The notes: generated by a model from the sequence alone, not told the origin. A stretch of DNA of 64,000 bases from Acholoe squamosa (GCA_949317995.1 OX439040.1:71087972-71151971); one strand, 5' to 3'; shown: positions 1 through 12,944, counted from the stretch's first letter. Translations and numbers: made by a program.

Positions 1-92
1 CCGCAAGAATTGTTTCTGTACCCGCAAGAATTGTTCAGTACCCACAAGAATTGTTTCGGTACCCGCAAGCATTGTTCAGTACCCGCAAGAAC
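1..92. repeat. 20-21 bp tandem repeat
   Basis: About four and a half copies of a 20-21 bp unit of the form CCCGCAAGAATTGTTCAGTA run from the window edge to about position 92, with single-base variants such as CCACAAG and GCATTG. The array continues off the left edge. It is a short minisatellite with no coding sense. Confidence 0.85.
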
Positions 93-1579
93 ATTTTTTC
101 TGGTGAAAAAAATTATTTTTATTATGTCCTATTAGGGGCTCCATAGGTTTGGCTGTATGGGGGGTCTCTTCATAAAATGGGGACTATACTGATGGTCAGG
201 GGGAAAAACAGCTCGAGAAAAGAAAAAGCGACTTCCTGTTGCCCGGTGGTAGTGGCCTGCATCCAAGTACCATTTTCTGGCTCTGAGGATCTTGGAAGAA
301 GCTGAGGACAAGTCCTATGCACAATGTTCCTGCAAACTGTGCCAGAATTTCACACAAAAGGTGAGGAAAACTGATGAAATTGTAATGAAATATGTTGGAG
401 ATGTTTGGGGGGGGTCCATAAATTGCTTTTTATGTGCCAAATGGTGTATTTTGTGCCCTGGGGGTAAAATATGCCACTGTGTGAAGCTTTGGATGCAGCC
501 CGGGGCCCCGGAGGAAGGCTTTGACCACCCCCGATTATTTTTCCAGAAAGGTGGGCCTATAATGATCATCCACTCACCCCACAGAATTTGCCCTCTCCTG
601 GCCCAATTGATGTACGTTTGGGTCTAAACTGGAATATGAGCCCCTACATGTGTAACATGCATTTTTGGCCATGTTTGAGTGTTTTCAGGTGAGCCCCCAC
701 CCAAATTTGGGCTATTATGGCACAATCTTGGCCCCGCCATTAATCTTAGGCCCCCTTAGGGTCAAAGCTGCCCTTTGTCCATGGTTTTTGCTGGTTATAG
801 TCCTTCTCCTACTTCAAATTGATCATTTTAGTGTGTTAATCCTCCTGTGGGATCCAAAACATCTCGTCTCATCATTATGACACTGCTGTTGATATATTGT
901 ACTTGAGGAATGGTCTTCCAAAGATCAGCCACTGATAATATTCGCCCTTCAAGGTTTAAGTAGTGTCTCAAGGTGCAGATCACTACACTCATCTAATAGG
1001 TCAAGAGTCAGGTGTCCCCCAATGCCAAAGTCCATCCCCTTCAACAGCATCAGGGGATGCATCTGGCCGCCTCTTGTCAGATTGAATATACTCTTTTATA
1101 TTCATCAACAAGGGACTACCCAGTAGACAATGACAGTAGAGAAATTGCAATAAGGGTAATGTAAATATCCATCCTTTAATATAGGTTTTATCATTAGATT
1201 AAAGTGAACCATATTTCAGAGAAAGAAGACTGTCGCTGTAGCAATATCAGAATTGAAGGATCCTCTATCAAGAGAGAAGATGATTGATCTCTATCACTGC
1301 CCCCTTCCCCTCTCTAAGTGGTGCATGGAGTGATGAAGATGCAGGAGTTGATGGTGACTTTGAAGACTTACTTCAATTCAATTAATGCTTTGCTTTAGCT
1401 TTCATTATGAACGATTAAGCTGAATACTTGAAACACCTTTTGCAGCTTAACATTTCAGTCAGTTCTTATGTAAATCATTTGGTTAAATTTAGAGTCATAT
1501 AATACATAACAATTGTGATTATACAATATCAATATCAGGCCAGTCTGTACATTATGGTTTTGTCTCAAAGTCTGGCTGC
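93..1579. other. Non-coding stretch, partly paralogous to 25.8 kb
   Basis: No gene is recognised here. The short open frame at 292-627 matches no family I know and lacks coding features. Positions about 960-1,100 align by eye with about 25,830-25,970: both share the words GTCCCCCA, CCAAAGTCCA and CTGTCAGAT in the same order. This suggests that the third duplicated stretch begins with the same sequence that precedes the first one. Confidence 0.4.
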
Positions 1580-2330
1580 ACCTTATATGCGAGGGTATAT
1601 TAGTGTGTATAAAATCATTCAGCTCTACAGGTCTGGTATTAAAAGTCAAAGTGTACTTTTTATATTATGTGAGGTGTGCCTGATCCGTTCACGAGGAACT
1701 AAGCAATATGATATGTACATGTAGAAGATGGGTAATTATTGGAAGTACGGTTTGAAAGTATTGGAATCATGGGGGGGTTGATAAATTGTGGGATTTCTGC
1801 CTGTTTCATTAATTCTTAATTTTCAAAAGGATTCCAATTTGTACTGGAATGATCAGAACAGCAACAGAGGACCCAAAATGAAATCCTATGTGCCCTGGTC
1901 TTAATTAAAACCCTCAAACATCAAAATTAACCTATTTAAGATCTGAGGAAAACATGCTGTCTTTTAATGTGAAATGTCTGGTAGGTGGACAACAAAATGG
2001 GCACCTTTAAGCTTTGCACCAGATATTGTTTTGTTAGATATATCAAACTCATAACTAATGTCCACCTTTTCTAGAAATAGGACTATTTTTAGACCAGATA
2101 TTGCCATCATTAGATATACTTATAGTAAGGATGCCAGGTTTACTAACTCTGCCTGCACTGGATTAATTGCTACATGCCCCTAGACTCAAGAAGGTACTTG
2201 TATATCGAGTTACCTTGGAAGCCATTCTACGTTTTAGAAGGTGCTAAGCACTCAATTCCAGTATACATAGGCCTACCATAACCCCGCTCTCACCTCTTTC
2301 ACCCTAACTATGACGCTCTTTACACCACTC
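1580..2330 (+). repeat. Duplicated segment, copy A
   Basis: This is the first recognisable copy of a long non-coding segment. It aligns with 4,880-5,350 and 15,885-16,700. Shared landmarks in order are a stretch around TTCAGCTCTACAGGTCTGG, a GAGGAACTAAGCAA word, GATCAGAACAG.AACAGAGG, GAAATCC.ATGTGCCC, TTAATGTGAAATGT and GAGGTGCTA. Copies are diverged and carry many small indels. After about 2,330 the match to the other copies stops. Confidence 0.65.
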
Positions 2331-4840
2331 AGATAATTGGGACTAAAAGTTCCTTTTTACTTCTTATCAGACATAGACATAGATGCAGCCGAAAAGGAAA
2401 GTTCAAAATATCACATACATGTAGCTGATCATTATCATTATGTAAATACCTTTTTGAGGAGGTGAAGACAAAACTTAGATTCCCACGAGGACGTTGAAAA
2501 AAAACAGCTACAATGTCACTGACACGGTCAATGAATAAATGATAATCATGCTACCATGCTCATTGCGAAACATTTGTGTATGGGAGTTGTTTTTGGTATT
2601 AATGAACACAACTGCCTTTCCTATTAAAACAACCGATTCTCATTTCAACATTATGAATATTTCAACCGGGGGCATAACATGAGGTGCATCAATGCATTGT
2701 TAACACATAGACCCATGCTTTTACTCCTATATTGTAAATTTTCTAAATCTTGAAAAACAAATACATTCTCGATACCCGATGATCAGCACTTGCTAGAAGC
2801 ACTCATGTTTCATGCATATACATTTAATCTTTCCATGAATGAAATGGAATCCAAATGCAATCAGTATGCAAGTGTAAAAAGCACCAGTTGGATTGAGCTG
2901 CAATATATTTTTTCAGCTCTCCATAGGAACCTTATTAGAGAAATGCTTCTAAGCTGATGATGGATTAAGACTTGTGCTAATGGATTCCATTTGTGAATGT
3001 GACTTGACTATATTAATCTAAACTTTGCTCTGAAAGCAAGAGACACAATCCAAAGTCAAATATCTGATCATTACCTTGAAGTTCATGTGGTTGAAAAGGA
3101 AACCAAAGGCCAGAATAATATTGGAAAAGTATAATCAAACTACATGTTTTGACCTTTAAAAAAACAATCGGGTTTCAGTCCTGGTTTCAAATGTTCAACT
3201 TTACAGTTTGTATACAAAAATCCAATGTGCTAGAAATTGTAAGTACGCCTTGGCAACTATATTTTGGCAATTGACATTTATAACTTGTAGAAAACCCAAT
3301 TCTGCTGATCTTACCCTTTTTCCATTTAGTTGTTTTAACCTCAAATATAGTTCTGTCATTTGCCAGAACAGTAAACCTGTACATAATCATATACATTCCA
3401 GAGCACTGTCATGATGATACTGCTGGTGGGTTTTCCATGACAAATGAACTATAAAAAGGAGAAACATGCTTTTATGCATTATCGCTCACTAAGGATGCTG
3501 ATATTGCTGGTGAGTAGATGTTTTGCGAAAAGGGAAAGAAAGAATCAGGCCTCTCCACTGAATACTGAATGGTAGAGGAATGCGGGACTTGAAATGTAGT
3601 GTAGTAGAGCCTGGCCTTTCGTATCCTGACCTTGCCTTGCTTGCTAGGATTAGATCACATATTTTAAGAAAGCTATTGTAGCTAATACTACACAAGAAAG
3701 ACAACAGATAGCCAAATCCCTATATAATAATCAGTATATCTACATCACAAGTTTCACATCAATGCAGTCCATGTAAGCAATATAATTCCTTACGAACCTG
3801 AATCTTCCATAGATCTATGCCCAATCTGATATTCCGGTTGTTCCTCTCAGAGAACCTGCATAAGGAACATATCTAGATGATAACTGTCACTGTAAATGTC
3901 TCACACACCCTACTCTACTCTGATAGATAAGTAACTTTTTGCTAAGGTGCATGCATACTCCATAGTGATGTGGTGGGATCTAGGTCCCCATGGGCCACAA
4001 AGTGTGCTAGACTTGTTTCTACTATGCGTAGGAACAAGAGTCACTACTTAAATACGGTAACACATCATATATATGGCACAACCCATGTACAGACATAACT
4101 CCAATTCTTATCAATGGATTTCCAAGATTATAGCTTTGATGAGCATATTGAAGCCTCCACATCCCCTTGTACCACTGTGAGATTTTCAGATAAAATAATT
4201 CTCTACCTTTATAGGTTTCAGATATTTCAAGGGGTGGTTATGGCTATAACAATGAAGGACACGGTTTTTGCTTCTCCAGCATCAGTGCATCATCATAGTC
4301 CTTGCCAGTAATGACCCTACAGTCGGACACTTTGTAATATGATTAAATTAATGGATATAAATACATGTGAAATATTCCCTAAAGACATGAGTCAATACTC
4401 CAGTAGCTGGGAGCTACAATTTTGATATTAAAAATTTACTAAAATATTTATTTTTGCATACCTGTAACAGGACATTCTGTAGGGTCAAATGAAAATGACT
4501 TCTACGGGGACTGACAGAACAAAGGTGTTAGATATTAGGCAAACCAACGAAATGGTAAATATCCATGGCTTGAAGTATGAGTATAGCGTAAAAGATTCAT
4601 GAAGTGAAAAGTGTATTTATTGGGAAATGTATGACCCCTCGGATAACTGTGTCCGAGACAGGATGCAATTGGTGTCCAACTTTAGTTTTAATTAGATGGT
4701 GATACAAGAACTACTCCCAAAATGTAATATGAGTGATTCATCCTGATTTGCTAAGTCAAATAATTAGCAGTACTCTATATTTGCCATTCAATACATAGTT
4801 ATCCCACAGACATGTAGGTTAAGGTATTTATAGACTGAAT
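2331..4840. other. Unassigned non-coding stretch
   Basis: No open frame with recognisable protein features, no RNA gene and no clear terminal repeats were seen. It lies between copy A and copy B of the duplicated segment, so it is either unique spacer or inserted sequence whose ends could not be placed. Confidence 0.4.
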
Positions 4841-4849
4841 AAAAGAATC

Positions 4850-6451
4850 ACAGTGAGCCAATGAGAAATCTGATTCTTTTCTGCCCGTTTCATTGATTCT
4901 TTATTTCTAAAAGGATTTCAATTTGCAGCGGAATGGTCAGAAAAGGAACAGAGGTCCTGAAATGAAATCCTATGTGCCCTTGTCTTGGTTAAAGACATCA
5001 AACATCTTAAATAAATCATGCTGGGTTTCAATGTGAAATGTCTGGAAGGTGGATAACAAAAAGGGCTGAATCACCTTCAAGCTTTGCACCGAACTCAGAG
5101 CTACTGTCTATCTTTTCTAGAAAGAGCAGCATATTATTTAGAACAGATATTGCCATCATTAGATTCATAGTAGTCAGGCTAGGTTCACTACCTTTCCCTG
5201 CACTGAATTTATTGCTACATGCCCCTAGACTCAAGAAGGTCCTTGCATATCTAGTTACCCTGGAAGCCTTTCCATGTTCTAGGAGGTGCTAAGTAGTCAA
5301 TTTCAGTGTTGATAAGCCTACAGTAACCCCACTTTCACCTTTTTACCCTAACTACAAAGCTCTTTACCCAGAGGCCTTACGGTTTTAGATCTTACAGATC
5401 TGCCTGTTTCCTGGCCAAAGCCTCCTAAGCATTGCTTCACTTGTCAGTGTGAATTTTCTACTTTAATAGCAGGCCATGAATTGAGCTGCACTTAACCATA
5501 TACACTACCCATTCCCCTTATGACCCTCATACCACCCACCTGCAGAAACAATACATATTATGAACATGACTGTGTCCTTTGAAGATAGTTTGGGACTGCA
5601 GTTATTCCTTTATAATTATAGATTTGAATGAACTTGTGCAAAGAGAACTGGGCACAAACAGATCTGTTTGAAGATTCTTTGATGAAAGCAGAAAATCCCT
5701 GAAATAGGCCAACTATACATCCACATAAGTACACCTGACAAAGAATATTCCTTGCTCTATTCTAACGCATTACAACTTAGACCTTTACCTTCTAGAAATA
5801 TTAACTCTCAAATGTGACCCCCTTCGGGCCCTGCTGACCCTATTTCCCAAGGGATATGTGGACAGCAGATAAAGAAAGAACCAGCTAGGAAGTGAGTTAG
5901 GGTACAGATATGGTATCAGCCACACAATATGCCCAGGGGGTTCTCATCTGTTGGTATGGGCTTCTTCATGGTTTGAAAATAGCACCTAGAGGTGCTCTGT
6001 GCTGACCTTCTGGAAGGAACTTATGTCACACAGCATAGCCTTCTTGTGAAGGGTCATGATAGGGCTGGGTACAGGAGGAAAATGGAAGAGGTTGACAAGT
6101 GGTACAGGGTGAGGTAGACTTAGCTTTCATCATTCACTCTTTCTTACTGAGTTCCCTTATGAAATTACAAGAAGCACATGCAGGTTATGTGCTTGGCCCA
6201 TAAATGTATCTTGACACCTTATTGAGCAAGTTCATTTGTCATCAGCTGCAGGCACACTCTTCAATGCTGCATTTATCAAGTCACTCTTAGATAATTGGAT
6301 GCCCATCTGATACAGAGGTAACTTTGCTATTTGATTCGGTACTATGAAACAAAGTTTGTCATCCAAAGGCAATTTAAGATAGTTACTCTCAAAACTGTCA
6401 TCAGTAAAGGATTTTATTTTTGCCAAACAGCTGCCCAAGAGAACAATAGTA
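4850..6451 (+). repeat. Duplicated segment, copy B, left part
   Basis: It aligns with 16,130-18,395 over its whole length, apart from a 258 bp insertion in the other copy. Shared landmarks include CCTGGC.AAAGCCT, CACAAACAG..CTGTTTGAAGA, AATAGGCCAAC, CCACACAATATGCCCA and AACTGTCATCAGTAAAGGATT. The alignment breaks exactly at 6,448-6,451 (AGTA), where a 2.1 kb element starts, and resumes at 8,597. Open frames within this stretch are not conserved between the copies, so no gene is called. Confidence 0.7.
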
Positions 6452-8596
6452 GGTCAAAAATCATAGAAAGTGTGCAAATAGGCCTTGGTGGAGTTTTGAG
6501 AGGTCTGAGAAAAAATTATGTAGTATCTCAAAAATATTTTTTGTGGATAGTGTATAGGTCTATGGGTAACTGCACATGAAATATTATGAGTTAAATATGA
6601 AAACCGTTGCTATGGCAATGCCCCAAACCTATCTACCTGGAAATGATGTCCTCCCGAGTGACCATTTGGGGGTATTTTCCCTTTATTGATTCAAAATGAC
6701 CTATGATATGCTTCTGGTCCACTGTTATTATGTTTTTGCTTGTAGCACTGGGTCTAATGGTTGTGTTTGGAGTATTGTAGTCGGACATAATGGGCTTTTT
6801 GCATTGCCCTCAGGTCATTTTTCTATAGGGCCTAGCCTGGAATTCAAGTAAATCTCAGATTCTAAGATAATTATTTCTTTCTGTTCTATATAAAAGCTGG
6901 ACAGACTATGGTAGGAACTATTGATTACATGGTATACAATGCCCACGGCATGTACTTTCAGGGGGTATATAGTTTGATGGGGAAAAAAATCTGTAATTTC
7001 TGTTCAAAATACCTTGTAGTTCATCACTCGCCTGGACATTATGTTCAGAATTGTGATCAAAATCCATTAAAAGTAGGCTCATTTTATGATAGCAAGGAAT
7101 CAGCTGACATAGATAACAATGTGAATGTCATCATCTACTGCTTAAGATGGTCCAGATCTGTGATTTTCAATGAGATAAAATGATTATTTCTGTAGGAAAC
7201 CAAACCCTCAACATGGCATGTTACTCAATGGTCACTCACCCGGACACAATTTCACCTGGACAAAAAAAAACACTTCCCATCCCTGATACTGCAAAGTTTT
7301 AACAGCAATCAATTATCCCATACACTGAGTACTAAGGTATATGTAGGGGGTAAATAACTGGCATAGTTAGGATATTTGAATATCCCTATTGTGCAGAGGA
7401 GGGGCAGGAATATTGAATTTTATGTGAGGACAAGAAATGTAGGCAGAATCATGGTAAAAACCGTTAAAATAATTCTCATTTTCCGATAATAAGGTCACAT
7501 CTGACATGAAGAAACATGTTATTTTCATGATATACAGGTCAAAATGGTCTAGATCTGATATTGTCATGGTAATATGACAATTGCTTCTGTAGAAGATCAA
7601 GCCCTCAACATGGCATATTACTCAAATGTCATTCACCCGGACATATGTAAAGGATCACAAACATTTATAAGTACACTCATTTTATGGTATAAAAGACACA
7701 TCTGACATATATAACAATGTGATTTCTGTAATCTACAGGTCTAAATGGTCTAGAGCTGTTATTTTCATTAGGATCAAATTTTAATTTCTGTAGGAAATCA
7801 ACCCCTCAACATGGCATGTTATTTAATGGTCACTCGCCCGGACACGATTTCGCCCGGACAAAATAGCACTTACCATCTCTGCTATGGATGGAGAGTAATC
7901 CATTGTCCTATACATTGGGCACTTAGGTATATGTAGGGGGTAAATAACTGACTTAGTTAGGATAGTTAAATGTGTTAATCCTACACAGGAGGGGAAGGAA
8001 CATGATTTTTCGCCTGGACAAGGAAAAGGGGGATTTTCAAGGAAAATCACTTATTGCCCCCTCACAGTGAAGTTTATGGAGGAAATTTTATTTTCAACAT
8101 ACGTTACCCCCAACATGTAGCAAATCTTTTAAGGCATAATTGAATGCATTTCACTTTTAGATATTTAATGGGGGGAGGCCAAATGACCAAATTATCGCCC
8201 GCACAGACCACTTTACAAAAAGTAAAATGCTCCAGAAGAATAGAAAAAATCCAACCAGGAACATAATTTTTGCTCCTATTTCACCACAAGACTCTATAAT
8301 TTACATAAAAAAAGTGGACAGACACATACCTAGTCCTCATTCTACAAAAAAAAATGATGAAATGTGTCGATTTTATTGATTTTCCAAGCTGAAAGGGGTC
8401 AATTTTTAGGTATGTTCAACCCCCTGGAGGTCAGAATATTGATATTAGACCACTAAAACCCTTACATAACATCAAGAACTCATTGAGCCCAAAAATGTGA
8501 CCCAAAAAAATTGGGGAAAAATCAAAATCCTAAGTGTAGGGGGCAGACTTTCACCAAAATTCCCATTTGCACACGTTCTGTGATTTCAGACCAGTA
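6448..8596. mobile_element. 2.14 kb non-autonomous DNA transposon with AGTA duplication
   Basis: The element spans 6,452-8,592 and is flanked on both sides by AGTA. Its ends are inverted copies of each other for about 31 bp: the left end begins GGTCAAAAATCATAG, and the right end read in reverse begins GGTCTGAAATCACAG, both continuing into GTGTGCAAAT. The paralogous copy at about 18,405 has a single uninterrupted AGTA at the same place, which gives an empty site. No transposase frame is present. A 4 bp target duplication occurs in superfamilies such as Sola and Chapaev, but the superfamily is not assigned here. Confidence 0.75.
7186..8060. repeat. Internal long tandem repeat of the 2.14 kb element
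   Basis: Three diverged copies of a block carry the words CCCTCAACATGGCAT, GGTCACTC.CCCGGACA, GGTATATGTAGGGGGTAAAT and AATGGTCTAGATCTG. Copies start near 7,190, 7,585 and 7,788, and the middle one is shorter. The repeated word CGCCCGGACA is conspicuous because CpG is rare in the surroundings. The repeats lie wholly inside the transposon and do not encode a protein. Confidence 0.6.
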
Positions 8597-9744
8597 AATA
8601 GATGTATGATTCAACATAAGGCACCTTCACAAACCAAGCTATTATCTGGCATTTATCCATCATGGTAACTATTGTATACATAGAAAGGAAAGAGATAGAG
8701 AGAAATGGTTTTGCTATCAAGAAATGTGATTATGAAGAAAATCTACCAGCCAGTGAATGAGTGGCAAGAGGTAGGAAAAAGTGAAACAGCTTTCAGAAAA
8801 GCTTTCAGAAAATGTATTATGAAGCCTATGTTAAAGTATTATATAAATCTGTAGGGAATGGTCATGCACAAGAATTTGAAATGTGTTGACTTGGATGAAG
8901 TGGCCAGAGTTCATATTGTATCATGTTTTCCAATTTTTCATTTTGTAGGGAAGATGTTAATTGCAACTCATAAATCGTTATTTAGACATTTCAACTCATA
9001 AATAATTCATTATCGTGACATTTTAAGAAAAGTGATTCTGATGGAAATTGAAGACAATACACATTGTAATTGGACTTTTTAGGGAAAATCAAGTAAAACA
9101 TATTTCATCAATGTATTTTTGTCATTTTTCTGTATTTTCCCTTTATTCTCGTGGCCTGAGCGTGCACTTTTCATGTATTTTAAACTATTTTTAATTCATT
9201 ATTTTCTGTAATTGGACCTACTAATAATTCCCTACTTGATGCACCATAACAAATCTAGTATCATTGGAAAGCCCTTGAAATCACGAATCTTCCTGTGTTA
9301 AAATCATCTGAACCCACGGTGGTCTGCTGATCTTACATACATGCTTAAGGGTCTATGTTTGCTATTCTGGGCCCATAAGGGATAATGCAATCCTCAATGC
9401 TCTGGATTAGAAATGGGCGCATGTAATAGGTAGTCCTATATAATCATTTACATTAAGTTAGAGGTTTTTTAGACAATGTGTTGCAGAAAACACAACCAAC
9501 ATGATAAATGTATGTATCAATAAGAACAAGAGATTGCCACAGATGTGGATAATATCCTGACTTCTTACTAGATCCTAGGTAGAATGATCCCAGACTTGAC
9601 CTCAGGATTCTGATCACTGCAGGTCAACCATCTGATCCATGATCTTCATCCCTACCTGCCTTTGATGGTTTCAGTAGCTAAGTTAGTGAGTGATAGCTCT
9701 GGGTGCTAAAGTCCCCCACAGCCAGCCTTGGTCTGATAGATAAG
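8597..9744 (+). repeat. Duplicated segment, copy B, middle part
   Basis: Positions 8,597-8,790 align with 18,407-18,545 plus 20,672-20,710, and 9,395-9,744 align with 20,798-21,120. Landmarks are AAATGGGC, AACAATGTGTTGCAGAAAA, AATATCCTGACTTCTTACTAGAT, CATCTGATCCATGAT and GTGCTAAAGTCCCCCACAGC. Between about 8,800 and 9,390 no match was seen in the second copy. No gene is recognised. Confidence 0.65.
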
Positions 9745-9970
9745 CACCCAGCAAATTGTCGTCATCTGTCGCCATGATTCGTCATCAATGGTGACTCCTT
9801 TTTGAGTGATAACTCATTCTGTCATCTTTCGCCACTGTGTGTTAGACTCACGTGGCATAACAATTGCTATTCCTGGTGATCTTGTGCTATAACGATGTCG
9901 TGTTCCATCTAGCGACATGTGTGAGCTACTTCACACAGGTTGACGAGGACTCACGACAATTTGCTGGGCA
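9745..9970 (+). mobile_element. 222 bp MITE, copy 1
   Basis: A 222 bp element (9,747-9,968) has terminal inverted repeats CCCAGCAAATTGTCGT and ACGACAATTTGCTGGG, and is flanked by CA on each side. The duplicated copy at about 21,120 lacks it and reads straight through (AAGCGGTGGCC), so the ends are fixed independently. An inverted second copy of the same length lies at 61,189-61,410. It has no coding capacity and is CpG-richer than its surroundings. The superfamily is unknown: a 2 bp duplication would fit Tc1/mariner, but that group uses TA. Confidence 0.85.
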
Positions 9971-11560
9971 GTGGCCAGCAGCATTGCTTGCCCTTAGGTG
10001 CTTATAGAGGGACATTGCAGTGGTTTACAGCTCATATCTACATTTACCATCACAGACCCAAACAGACATCAATGCAATACTGCCTACCTCTTGTTATCAC
10101 TAAAGGTTTAAGACACAGCCAACATAAAACATGCTGCAAAGTGATGAAGTGCTAGTGCTGCATCGAAATGACTCGGGAACAGTGTCCTGCAGACAAAATG
10201 CTACTTTATATGTATGAGTGAATAAAAAAGCATGAACCTAAGGATTATAACAGCAGTCCACCACTGTCATCCGTCACTGATGCAGGGATGTTTAATTCAT
10301 GAGGAGAGTTTGGTCAGCCACAGCTAAAGTTTGGGGCTTGACAGAAAAGGGTGCATTATTCCCAGTGGTAAAACTGTGAGAAAGCTGGCTTAAGTTATAT
10401 ACTTTATCTCTGCATTGCAGAAACACCCATCAGTGAAATTAGGGAAATACTGTGCAAAAAGAACCTATATGCATACTTCTTCCCACTGAACAGGACTGAG
10501 TGTGGAATGTTCTCAACTGGGTAAATGTGTTGAGATGGCCACTTCTCAAAAGAACTCGAGAGTTTCTCAAGAACTGAAACATCAGCTTCTAAAAGAACAG
10601 AACAAGTCCTTTACTGTATACTGGAAACAGGGTCTTCAGTATACAGTAAAACATGCATCCGGGGGGATTTTTAGTTCTGCCTTTGGCCACCAGGGGGCAG
10701 TGCATGAGTAAAACAACAAAAGATATACCAAAAATTTCCTTAAATCAATTTTTTATGGGGATTCCAGTGGTATTCACAGAATTATTCCATCTCCACTGAA
10801 AATGTTCCATTTAGGGGACTAAAAATAAACATCTGCCATGGAAACATAGAAAATTTGCATATATGGCAATTATTTTATGGTTGCCATAGAAACCACTCCA
10901 TTATTCTAAATGTGAATCTTGGTCACAAATTTGTTGTATATTTACATAAGGAACTCAGAACCGAAAACAAACCTACCAAATTCCCTCTAGAACCAATTTT
11001 ATGATAAAATCATCAGATTTCTTAGTTTATTTTTCCATAAAACAGTATTCTTGGTATCATTAGTATTTAAGCTAGGGTATAATGCATCTGGTCACAAATA
11101 AAGGAGGGCAGTAACATATGGACATTCGCCAATAAACTATTATTCACTTTTAAGTCACAATAAAAAAATTGATATTCTTTCCTTAATAGTGCATTCTGAA
11201 ACATGCATTTTGATGAAGGTTTCTACTTGTAGTATGACATTGAAAATGTAAAGCATAAAATCCCTATTTAATCTCTCTGTAAATGCATATGAATTACATT
11301 GCAATGATTTTTAAGTGGATATATATTGCAGGCCAAAGACATCATGTACTTTTATTCATAAAAGTCTAGATAAATAGCCCATGACTTTTATTTGTATAAA
11401 ATCTCATTAATTTGCATATCACAATCAGGTAAGAAAAAATCAATAATTTTAAGTCTTAAGTTGCATGCCCATAGATGATGACTAAAATTACAGTTATAAA
11501 TTATTGATCGGACATTTTAAGAAGTGTTTTTAATCATTTACATTGTCCCTAATTAAGTAG
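9971..11560 (+). repeat. Duplicated segment, copy B, right part
   Basis: It aligns with 21,123-22,740. Shared words include CAGCA.TGCTTGCCCTTAGGTGCT, CACAGACCCAAACAG, GAACAGTGTCCTG, GACAAAATGCTACTTTATA and TGCATTGCAGAAA. The second copy carries an extra fold-back insertion at about 21,545-21,747. The open frames at 9,940-10,155 and 10,502-10,711 are not preserved in the paralogue, so they are not called as genes. Confidence 0.6.
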
Positions 11561-11589
11561 CCAGGTAAACAGGAGGATGAGACTACTTT

Positions 11590-11970
11590 GGCGGGTAATG
11601 GGCAGATACACCAGGAATATGTGCTACATAGGCCGGGAATGAGCTAGATAGGCCGGATATGACCTAGATAGACCTAGATGGGCGGGACATGACCTGGGTA
11701 GGCCAGGAATGAGATAGGTGGGCATGGAATAAGCCAGATAGGCCTGGAATGAGCTAGATGGGCAGAACATGAACACTGACATGAGCTGGATAGGGGGGAA
11801 ATTAGCTAGATGGGCAGGGCATAAGCTGGATAAGCCAGGAATAGACTAGATAGGCCAGGAATGAGCTGTGATGCCCTGCTGCTAGATAACAATGAGCTGT
11901 GTCCCCCATACCCACTGCAGGAATGAGTTAGATAGGCATAGAATGAGCTAGATATGCCATGAATGTGATA
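11590..11970 (+). repeat. Degenerate GAGCTAGATAGGCC minisatellite
   Basis: About sixteen to eighteen irregular units of roughly 20-23 bp follow the consensus GAGCTAGATAGGCCAGGAAT, with many substitutions. The array is strand-asymmetric, being rich in G and A on the plus strand. It lies in the part of copy B (about 11,560-14,690) that has no counterpart in the second copy. Confidence 0.8.
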
Positions 11971-12449
11971 TGTGAGGATTTCACACTATAGAATTAAAGA
12001 AAGGCCCAAAGTATGACTCCAGGAGGCTGTTTCACGACATGGCTTATTGTGTAGCCACATATGTCCATTACATACAACTCCTATGTGGAACATTATATTT
12101 AACTTTTAAAAAGGTGTTTCAGATATGTTGCCGTGTCCTGTCTGTATAGTATTTCAAATTTCCATACATGTAAGTCTACATGTGGCATTACTGTCTTAAT
12201 TACAGAATGCACAGAAATCAGTCTACATTCCAGGAATCCCCTAAGTATTCCGTTAATGATGTCACACATACAGGGTTATGTGACCCATGCTGAGATTATC
12301 TAAAAGAGGTGTCACATTTTGGTTAAAAGATGCAGGGATTAAGTGGGGTGGGTATTATGACGTACTATTTCATTATTCCAATAATCTTAACATATTACTG
12401 TATTAATCAAAGAATATATAAGTAATTAATACATTGAATGTCCATATGA

Positions 12450-12700
12450 GCGTTCATGCTCCACTGAACACCAGCTATGTCAAATATACATAAGTTATAA
12501 GACCAAAGGAACCGACCTCATGGTCCACTGCACAATATAATGATTTAATAGTCAAAGCAGACCGACCTAATGGTTCACTGAGCACGAACAATAGTGTATA
12601 TAATGTTCTAAAGTCAATGCAACCGACTGTCATCGGTGGCTGAGCACCGCTGATGCCGTCACAGGTGTCTGAGCACCAAAGACTGAACAATAGGTTACAT
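12450..12700 (+). repeat. Irregular repeats of a CACTGARCAC motif
   Basis: Five variants of a short motif, roughly YCACTGARCACNAACAATA, occur at about 12,455, 12,523, 12,575, 12,642 and 12,667, often preceded by ACCGAC. The spacing is irregular (25-68 bp). They sit directly upstream of a CpG-rich islet with promoter-like motifs, so they could be an upstream repeat cluster of the same element, but no function is shown. Confidence 0.4.
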
Positions 12701-12944
12701 AAGTAACAATGCCATAACCTTCCGGTCGCTCTAGCGTCGCTCCAGAGCAACCCAGGTCAAATATGAAAGCAGTTATGTAACTGCCATAATAGGACGGTCA
12801 AAATGAGTTCAGGATCAAGGCCTAACTCTCATTATTAATGAAGTTATGCAACCAGGACTATTTCAACCTCCGAATGCGCCACCGACAAACTGGCGCAAGT
12901 TATGCGCCCGGAAAGCGGGGAGATGAAATCTGACATAATCAACT

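Noticed and set aside
1..92. CRISPR-like array
   Set aside because: Units are contiguous 20-21 bp repeats without unique spacers, in an animal genome.
292..627. 111-codon open frame with many cysteines
   Set aside because: The composition is odd, no family pattern is recognised, the opposite strand is open over the same stretch, and there is no promoter or splice context.
6232..6438. Short frame sharing SFTDDS.ESN with the paralogue at 18.3 kb
   Set aside because: The similarity is due to the DNA duplication. The frame is broken differently in the two copies.
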